64,000 nucleotides of DNA from Bryum argenteum (taxonomy: Eukaryota; Streptophyta; Bryopsida; Bryales; Bryaceae): NCBI GenBank assembly GCA_037043015.1, contig CM073326.1:2666001-2730000 (forward strand). Reading direction: 5' to 3'. Made by a program: the position numbers and the translations under genes. Within the stretch, counting starts at the first letter, position 1. The number at the start of each line of letters is the position of its first letter. Under the pieces are notes generated by a model. The model worked only from the letters and a program-made list of their open reading frames with translations, searched no databases and was not told where the DNA came from. Shown one piece after another: positions 56,820 to 64,000 of this stretch.

Positions 56820-57240
56820 ACTTCTGGATCGAGCGGCATAAGGTGCCGTTGAAAGCGGGTTCTTTTTTAGATATGTTGATACAATCAGATTGCATAATGA
56901 GCCGACGGATCTTGAGATATTGAGTTTTCAAGTAATTTTGGCCCCAAATCACGAGAAATTACAAAAATGATTTTATTATGAACCTATCAGAAAACAAGAG
57001 GGGCATGGTCAAAGTATTCATCTGGGCGTGGCAATGCCACAAGGACATACTAGTCTATTACTTCAGGAAGGTACTTTGTTTTGTTTTGTTTTAAACGTGA
57101 CATTATGATCTCGGGCACCATTAGTCGGATCGAGGCGCATGAGGTGTCGTTGGAAGGGGGTTTCTGTTTGTAAACTTGTAGAAAACAATCACATTGCAAA
57201 AGGGGTCGACAGATACTAAGATATCGGATTCTCATTCAAC
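56820..57240 (+). repeat. Direct repeat pair, ~110 bp, 300 bp apart
   Basis: 56820-56935 and 57120-57240 share GGATCGAG, AAGGTGCCGTTG/GAGGTGTCGTTG and CAATCA-GATTGCA-type text. An older tandem or transposon duplication. Confidence 0.65.
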
Positions 57241-57747
57241 TTCTCATTCAACCATCCCAACATCACCTATTCAACTTCAAGGTCATTGCTCACAGGTTCA
57301 TTTACTGTACCCTTTACCCGTTTCACAAGGATCAGTAACAACTCTGCTGTGGATGTAATTAATAGATTTGAAACATTAATAAATCTCTTTTCAACCAATT
57401 AAAATTATTGTGATTACCAAGAAAAGGATCATTGCAGACCACCAACCGCAAAATTAGGTTGTATAAATTCTCTTCATTATTAAAAATACACCAGGTGGAG
57501 CTCAACACACTATTTTTGAAATTCACAAAAATGCCACATGGGTTCACATGGCTACCCTTGTGGTGAGTAGTATGGAGTCCCTCTTGTTCTCCCACAATTG
57601 GTGTTACAATTTCCAGGCAAAGATAGGTTGAATGAATATTTTATTCACTTCGGCCTCTAAATAGGTTCCATGTTTGTCTCTTCCCTTCTTTCTGAAAGTT
57701 TAACATATGTTACATTTGAATCCACAAATGAAATTCTCCCACAAGAC

Positions 57748-58695
57748 TTAACCCCTAAACAACTCTACCTAGTTTAGCCACTAAACATATTTTCAAAAAA
57801 TATGTCATAGGTGAAAATGAAGGTAACTTATTCAAATCTCAACCGCACAAACTCATAATAGACTTATTGTAGATCATATGGATCATAACTTGAGCTATGA
57901 ACCCTCGTAGATTGGGAGATCGTAACGTATTAGTACTAAAAACAAATTGTGAAATTTCATCATTTTTACTTTAGAGTGGAAATTCTACCAACAAATGTAT
58001 TGCAATAAAAGATTCCACAGACTAGGAAGTTGTTTGTCTTCATCTAAATAACACACTTGTACCCAAAATAATCATCAAAAAAATTCATTGTCTCCTATAG
58101 GAGCTTTGCAATGGTGAAATTTGCCAAAAAAATTACAAAAGAAATATAGTCCAACACCACACCTCTTGCACTTAAACTTATGCCTTGTCCTCAAAACATC
58201 ATCAATCAAGTCAAGATTTTTACCACTTAAACTAGACTCTAATTGGAATCCATTCGAGAAAATAAAGTTGAAATCTAACTGTGAATAAAGGAGATATAGC
58301 TCCTCATCCATTTTATCACTTTTTCATAGTAGAAACATCATTGCAAATCCAATACTAAACATATTTGGATTAGAAAGCTTCCAACTAGAGAGTTGTTAGA
58401 ATCCATCTTTAAATCACACTCACCTAAAAAAGTTCATGGGAAACTATTTTTAATTTTTCATAATCGTCTCACAATGGTAAAACATGCCAAATGTTGAAAA
58501 TCTCAAAACCAAAAGTTGTTGTTACTAAAGTGCATGCCATTATTACATACTTCACTGTATGAGTCTGCAATTTTTACTACACAAAGAAAACTTGATTTGG
58601 GACTCAACCCAAATGATTTTGTCAAAGAGGAACTTCGGATGAATAAGTTATGACTCTTCAAAGTATCAAAGAGACAACGGACGTTTTGGGGTCAA
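57748..58695. mobile_element. Possible long TTAA-type element, ~950 bp
   Basis: Left TTAACCCCTAAAC; right, reverse complemented, TTGACCCCAAAACG. The ends match in 11 of 13 bases. No coding region. Pairing is uncertain. Confidence 0.35.
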
Positions 58696-58699
58696 GCTC

Positions 58700-59600
58700 T
58701 TAGAAATGCTTAGGCTTCCTTTTTCATGCAACTGTTAGGAATACTTTCTTGATACTCATCTATCACATCATTATTAAGCATCCTTTTTGTTCTCACGGCA
58801 CATTTGCAACTCTTTTCAAAGTCTTTGTGTACAAGATGAACATCAGAAAGTCTGTAGAACAATCGCTGAATGGCAAAGGAATCGTAGCATCATCTAAAGC
58901 TTTTGGAACCCTACAGAATAGTATGTTGATAAATTCCATGTACTATCATGCAGGTAATTATGAAAGTGTCATCATAAGATTGAGTTACTGGACCAGCAAA
59001 TGGAAGCGATATGCAATGGAAAGAATGGTCAGCTGTATTGAACGATAATGTACAGTGCATCCTAAGCAAACTTGTAATGACTTCTGAAGTCGTCGATGTA
59101 TGATGATCCTGCACCATCTAAGCTCGAGTATGGTTCTGAATGACGAGAGACCAGCGCCGGCTAAACCTGCAATAGCCAAAACATCACATTTCCCGGTTAT
59201 AAACATATCATTACTCGCCACAAACAAGTTGTTATTCGCATCACAGTGATAACACCAGCATTCATGAATCACTGGAAACCCTAAAATCCTGGCACGATAG
59301 CAAAACCATGGTTAAAACACTGATAGTTTTCCAACCATGCCCTAATGTCAATGGTGCTCCAACATCAGCTAACCGAACAACCCGCTTTGAACACTGGTGG
59401 CAGAAAAATGGTTGAAACTCTGTCTCCACAATGTTTCAAAAACATGGTAGAAACACTGTGTCCACGATGTTTCAAGCATGGTTTCGCACTACTGTACACC
59501 AATGTGTACATTGGAATAGTGGTATAGAATAATCACTCGCACCGAAAGATGGGAGCTTCGAAACTTACAGTGATCGTTTGTCTTCATATTCTCGTCAGTG
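58700..59600. other. No gene recognised
   Basis: A 99-codon plus-strand frame at 58749-59048 has no recognisable feature and is treated as chance. Confidence 0.4.
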
Positions 59601-59629
59601 ATCGTATGTTTTTCTTTTTCTTTTTCTCG

Positions 59630-59982
59630 TCACCAGTACCTAGCCGCTAGGAACCTTGTCCGAGCGAAAGCAGCGAACATGTTGCTGTTGTCGTGAAGGT
59701 ACTTGGTTTCTTTCCAGAATTCGTGCACAGCTGTAGAAGAGAGAGAGCACCACGCTTGTTCATAGCGTAGAAAGAACACTACGTGTTCGATCGATACAAA
59801 CTGAAGTAATGCGCAGTGCCATAAGCAGGCGCCACGAAAACATCCTGGGCATATTGCACCCACGCATCGCCCACGGACCACGCCAACACTGACAGAAGCA
59901 GAAGCAACGACACCACGTACGCTTTGATCACCAAACTCGACACGGCCTCCGGCAACTGCATCGAGACCTCCTCCGGCGCCAT
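59630..59982 (-). CDS. Two-exon small membrane protein, 93 aa, unknown family
   Basis: Exon 59802-59982 starts GCGATGGCG and exon 59630-59730 ends TGA. Splicing with donor GTTTGT and acceptor TTCTACAG (intron 71 nt) gives an uninterrupted 93-codon frame. Residues about 17-37 (LVIKAYVVSLLLLLSVLAWS) form one membrane segment. A short loop VQYAQDVFVAPAYGTAHYF follows, then a polar tail VHEFWKETKYLHDNSNMFAA with FARTRFLAARYW at the end. A possible 5'-UTR acceptor CTTACAG lies just upstream of the start. The even amino-acid use, strong start context and phase-compatible intron suggest a real gene. I do not recognise the family; a small organelle or ER membrane subunit is conceivable. Confidence 0.6.
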
Positions 59983-60298
59983 CGCGAAAAACAGTCCTGG
60001 CCTGTAAGCGAAAGAACCCCTTTTCCTGCTCTCAAAGGAACACCACTATCAATTGCATGGTACTCGTAAGATGCATGAACCCGATCTTGCTGTGGGTACA
60101 CAACCACACGGATTTGAGATCGCTCCCAGTGATGATCAAGTTATGAAACGGCTGGTCTGGGGGTCTGGGGGTCTGGCAAGTGGGGAGGCTGGGGGGTGAA
60201 GAAGGTGTAGCTAGGCGGATCCGTATATCTGTGAGCTGCACGGGTTCAAGTGCATCCCCCCTTGCAAGTTGCAGTAAGTTAAGTTAACTTGATTTGAC

Positions 60299-60718
60299 TT
60301 AACTTGGTCTGAATGCTTCGCTTTTGGTTCGATCCATGAACGTGATGGTTGATCGCCACCGCACGTGAATCCAGGCTGCTGCGATCGGTTGATCGGACCG
60401 ATCTGGTGAATCACCAGACTGAGCTGGTGGCCGTAGCCCCTTGCAACTCGCCTCCTCCTTCGTAGGCCCTTGTCGGAGTCCTGTTTTCAAGTCTAGTGTC
60501 AGACCCTTCCTCTCCCTATCATTAGCATTCATACCTCTCCAAAATACGTAGAATTCCTTGAATACCTTGATTTCTATCGGCATTCGTATCTGATTTGGAG
60601 CATGAAAAACAGGTACAGTATACGGATTCCCGCAAGTTTGGATCATCAGAAAAATGAGTAAAATACTAAAACCTCGCCCAAGTGGATCCATACGTAGGTT
60701 CATAATTATTTTCTTCAC
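60299..60718 (-). CDS. Hypothetical 139-aa ORF
   Basis: Open from 60718 to 60299. The start includes a hydrophobic segment (FSILLIFLMIQT) and the rest is polar and basic. Its composition looks organelle-like in places, but no gene was identified. It may be chance or an organelle-derived fragment. Confidence 0.2.
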   Translation of the reverse strand: MKKIIMNLRMDPLGRGFSILLIFLMIQTCGNPYTVPVFHAPNQIRMPIEIKVFKEFYVFWRGMNANDRERKGLTLDLKTGLRQGPTKEEASCKGLRPPAQSGDSPDRSDQPIAAAWIHVRWRSTITFMDRTKSEAFRPS

Positions 60719-60786
60719 ATTTTTTCCAGTACATCGATTGTTTCAAAAATCTAAAACTGGAATAAATATAGATCGAGCTTGATTGA

Positions 60787-60900
60787 TAGAAAAAAGAGAA
60801 ATACCAAACCCCTAAGGGTAGGCGTGAAGAGAATGTCCATTTGACCTACCCTTGGTGACATAACGCCCTCGATGTAGGACTACTATCACGGTGTACACTT
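60787..60900 (+). repeat. Dispersed repeat, second copy (with 38.9 kb)
   Basis: Counterpart of 38911-39030, same orientation, moderately diverged. Confidence 0.65.
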
Positions 60901-62100
60901 TGAAACGCTTGTTGTACTCGTCCTTAGTAATGAGTGCAAGATTCTAGGACACATTGTTTGAACCTTCATTTTTTCCAGAAAACAAATGATGTTCTAACCC
61001 AAGCACAATGTTTCTTTTTTACTTTTCTTCTTCATACAAAGAATGAACCATTCATTCGATGGATACAATTTTGTGCCATCGGCACCTGAGTCGGGAATGA
61101 GGCATGAGAAACTGAAAACCTCCCAAAATACAACTTGCATCATTCATTTTAACACATTACGTAGCTAAAATCGGTACTCAAATCCGGTATCGAAGGATAT
61201 GGAGCATGAGAATATAGAACAGAGGGCTTTTCTAATTAAAACTTAACTGATTGTTTGTATGGCGAGAGAGGAATATAAGGATACCAACCCAGGCGGTCCT
61301 GAAATTATGAATCTTGTCGCAGTGAAGGCCGCAGTGATTGAAGGCGCCCCGTACGAAGGCTTCTAAAGTTGTAATTGTTTTTTATTTTGTTTCAAAAATG
61401 AAAGGACGATGTTGTATTGGGAGCGGAGTGGCAGCTGATGGGATGGGCTGATCTGATGGGATGTGCAAGTGGGTGCCAGCCTGATTCCCACGCTTCGTTG
61501 CTGATCTCCTTTGTGCGAGCCCCTTGTGTGGGCTTTGATTAGAATTAGGATGGTTATCAAATGTGCAACTTGAGCCGGTCAGTCAAGAATTTTCATATTC
61601 TTCTATCATATTTCAAGAGTCTCATTTTCAACCAATCACATTTAAACTCGAACGTCCCATGGGAGGCGTAGATCGGTTCGGTGAGTGTAAATTAGGCATA
61701 GGTTTTGCTCTTCAAATTTAGCATGATAATCAATAGCATGTTCGGTAAAAATATTTAAGTGACCCCATGGGCTTAAGATTCAAGATTTGGTACATAGACC
61801 AACCTTAATTCTCATTGAATTCTTGTATTTTTTTTTTAACCCCAAAGGGTCCAAGGAAGTCAAAATGGCTTTTTGAGATAAAAGTTTTGTCAAGTTTGAA
61901 CATTATGATCTTGCAAATGAAAAAAAAAATCAAAAGTTTGGATAAGTTGAGTTGACTTCCAAAGCTTTTGTGTAATTTTCTTAAATAGCACTTATATTGA
62001 GTTTTTAAGCCCTAAGCAATAGTAGGTCATTCTTAATAATTTGGGGAATTTTGCATCAAGAATCTTCAATGATGAACCAATTGTGTACTCTAATTATTTA
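60901..62100. other. No gene seen; one MITE end
   Basis: A lone left end TTAACCCCAAAGGGTCC of the TTAA family at 61836-61852. Otherwise short frames only. Confidence 0.5.
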
Positions 62101-62109
62101 TTCTTACAT

Positions 62110-62164
62110 GGCCATATGAGTCCCTACATATGCATATGTAACGTAGGGACTCAATCATATGGCC
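62110..62164. repeat. 55-nt hairpin
   Basis: GGCCATATGA-GTCCCTAC pairs with GTAGGGAC-(TCAA)-TCATATGGCC. The loop carries CATATGCATATG. A near-perfect stem of 18 bp with one 4-nt bulge. Confidence 0.85.
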
Positions 62165-62544
62165 ACAGAACTCACAATATGTACCAAGCCTCGTACATGA
62201 GCTTCCGATCTTGTCAAATTCAACTCACTTGCCTTGAGTTTTCGCTCTCCCGCTCCTCTCTCGATACAATTCTACATATGCAATTGAGATGCCATGACTT
62301 CCACAAGTTGTGGAAGCGTGAGATGTAGAGTTCACTTTCGCATACATCTGCATGGAAGAGAAAGATAATTTGGGTGAAAACTGGTGTGAGAGACTCCGCT
62401 TGGTTGCAAGATTGTCTTTTGAAATGGATCGACACTCTCGTTACAAGTCTCGCTTGGTCTCCATAGGACCCCACCTTGACTCCAAACCACATGTAGTAGG
62501 GAGTCATTTAGTGAACGCATAAGGATGCTCTTATACTATCTCTC

Positions 62545-63300
62545 AAAATCTCACTAACGTCGTGGAATGTGGGCCGCAAATCCCGCCTTAAAATGCGGAG
62601 GGGTATGGAAGGGGGGTCCACCTGGAGGGTCTTGGAGGCATGGGGTCTTGGCGCAGGGGGTCTTGGGGGCAGGGGGTCTTGGGAGCGGGGAGTCTTGGGG
62701 GAGTGGTTTAACCCATATCATTTGTGGCTCTTCCTCCCATGAGAAACTACAAGAGCGCTGGGCGCTACACTTTCTGGAAAAAAAGATTACAAAATAAATC
62801 GAACCCATGGGTCCATGTGGCACCTCCTTAAGGGGGTCCATGTGGCAAGAAAGGCCATATGTTGATTAATTTATGTCGCTGCATAGTGAAGGTCACTATG
62901 CAGCAACATCTCAGACAACTATCTTCCAAAATCTCATTAACGCCCCTGGAATGCGGGCCGGAAAGCACGCTTGAAAATGCGGAGAAGAGGGGGTATAGGA
63001 GGGGTCGAGCTGGGGGAGGTTTAGGGGTTGTGGGGGCGGGGGGGGGGCGGGGGTCTTGTAGGCAAAGAGTCTAGGGGGAGCGGATTTACCCCATATCGTT
63101 TGTAGTTGCTTCCTCCCCTAAGAAAGTTCAAGAGGGATGGGGGTTGTACTTCAAGAGTAAAATTTTATTATTAAGTGCACTCATGGGGTCCATGTGGCAC
63201 CCTCTTAAGGGGGTTCATGTGGGAGGAAAGGCCCAACATTAATTAAATAATGTAAAACTAAGTAAAGGTCACTATGCGACAACATCTCAGAACACGGAAC
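62545..63300. repeat. Two tandem ~385-bp units, G-rich, plus decayed third
   Basis: Both units start near TCTCA(C/T)TAACG, carry GGAATG(T/C)GGGCCG, a G-run block, CCCATATC(A/G)TTTG, GGTCCATGTGGCACC and GGTCACTATGC. Unit 1 holds five ~16-bp GGGGGTCTTGGGGGCA-type repeats and a 12-bp hairpin (62878-62904). A third, eroded relative covers about 63.33-63.52 kb. Confidence 0.85.
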
Positions 63301-63519
63301 CAAGATTCAGTGGCGTCTTCTGTACATTAATTAATGCTCCTCTAGTGGCCTAAGAAAGTTGGTGATAATATGGAGGGTTGTGGTGATATTAAGGAAGTAG
63401 GCATTTATTCCACATCGTTTGGAGATGAGTTGATGGAGTTGAGGGCGGAGGATGGTAACGAAGGCCTTGTGGCACCCCCTCACAAGGCTTTTATTTATTA
63501 ATTAATCACACCTCCTCAT

Positions 63520-64000
63520 AATTACCTCCCATGACTGACTCCTCCTGAATATCTATGGGATGCTCTTATACAACTTGATGTGAACAACACAATCATTTTG
63601 TCTCACTGTAACTTCGAGTGAGAGTAAATAACAGTTAACAGCTATCATTGTAGACTTATTCAAGTTAACTGTTGAGAAGTTTCAATCAAGCGTGTCCTCG
63701 GGAACGGGAGGTAAAAGAGTTGTGATGACAGGCGGAACTGACAACCCCAGCCACTTGCAAGTTGCACTGTCTACCAAACAAAAAGCTCCTCAACGATGAC
63801 TGCAACAACTTGCAAGTTGCTCTCTTTGCAGTAAACTCTCAATACTTGCTTACATTGATATCTGGTCCCCCCCCCCCCCCCACACACCTTTGAATTGCAG
63901 TTTCATACGTATGCTTATATCATAGACATGACTTGCAGAGCTTTTGGCATGCACCTAATCATTTTTTTGGCGAAATTTTCCTGATAAAGTTGCAGTTTAG
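63520..64000. other. No gene seen; poly-C tract
   Basis: A 15-16-nt C run near 63.87 kb and two copies of ACTTGCAAGTTGC near 63.75 and 63.81 kb. Confidence 0.6.

Noticed and set aside
59731..59801. miR535/miR156-like string GAGAGAGAGCAC in the intron of the small membrane gene
   Set aside because: Only a short purine-rich match, and no complementary arm is visible nearby.
60299..60718. Organelle-derived gene or group II intron fragment
   Set aside because: Some phrases look organellar, but no domain V or known gene could be confirmed.
20779..62000. Scattered CCCTAAA motifs as interstitial telomere repeats
   Set aside because: They occur singly inside TTAACCCCTAAAGG transposon ends, not as tandem heptamers.

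Overview
The window looks like nuclear DNA of a land plant, most likely a seed-free lineage (bryophyte, lycophyte or fern grade; the species cannot be read from the sequence). The evidence is two intact spliceosomal-intron genes with plant-type products: an RRM protein of the ARP1/RBM24 type, and a plastid-targeted Tic62-like NAD(P)-binding protein. There is also a nuclear-type tRNA-Arg(CCG). Around them is a dense bed of decayed plant transposons. Nothing prokaryotic, no CRISPR array and no rRNA is visible.

Layout. 0.4-8.5 kb: a decayed minus-strand multi-exon gene with a ParB/sulfiredoxin-like domain and, downstream, a beta-class amino-methyltransferase fold whose catalytic motifs are degenerate. 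A 7-copy, ~420-bp GC-rich satellite (5.17-8.04 kb) may lie in an intron of the same gene. 8.9-9.3 kb: 26-bp minisatellite. 9.7-10.4 kb: decayed minus-strand acidic ORF. 10.8-14.7 kb: decayed Mutator-like (MULE) transposase with N-terminal zinc cluster and C-terminal SWIM finger. 15.2-15.8 kb: Ty3/gypsy integrase fragment. 16.5-18.3 kb: large inverted duplication. 18.4-39 kb: AT-rich, with SINEs, many TTAA-bounded MITEs, GGG-terminal MITEs, a decayed two-gene PIF/Harbinger element (31.0-34.5 kb) and a 21-bp minisatellite.

39.5-52.0 kb is the gene island: a GC-rich promoter, the six-exon RRM gene (40.7-44.9 kb), a CACTAAATAGG-terminal element (46.9-47.4 kb), a possible small minus-strand gene (48.1 kb) and the nine-exon Tic62-like gene (48.5-52.0 kb). 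52-64 kb returns to repeats, with tRNA-Arg at 54.7 kb, a MULE-type MITE with a 10-bp target duplication at 56.2 kb, a probable two-exon 93-aa membrane protein at 59.6-60.0 kb, and G-rich tandem repeats near 62.6-63.3 kb.

The best-supported unusual observations are two. (1) A ParB-like domain combined with a methyltransferase fold in a plant nuclear locus. (2) A family of short MITEs with ends TTAACCC[C/T]TAAA, flanked by TTAA. Two of them are nested in one copy of another MITE, and a second copy in this window keeps the empty sites, differing by one base at each TTAA. These termini and TTAA targeting are piggyBac-like.
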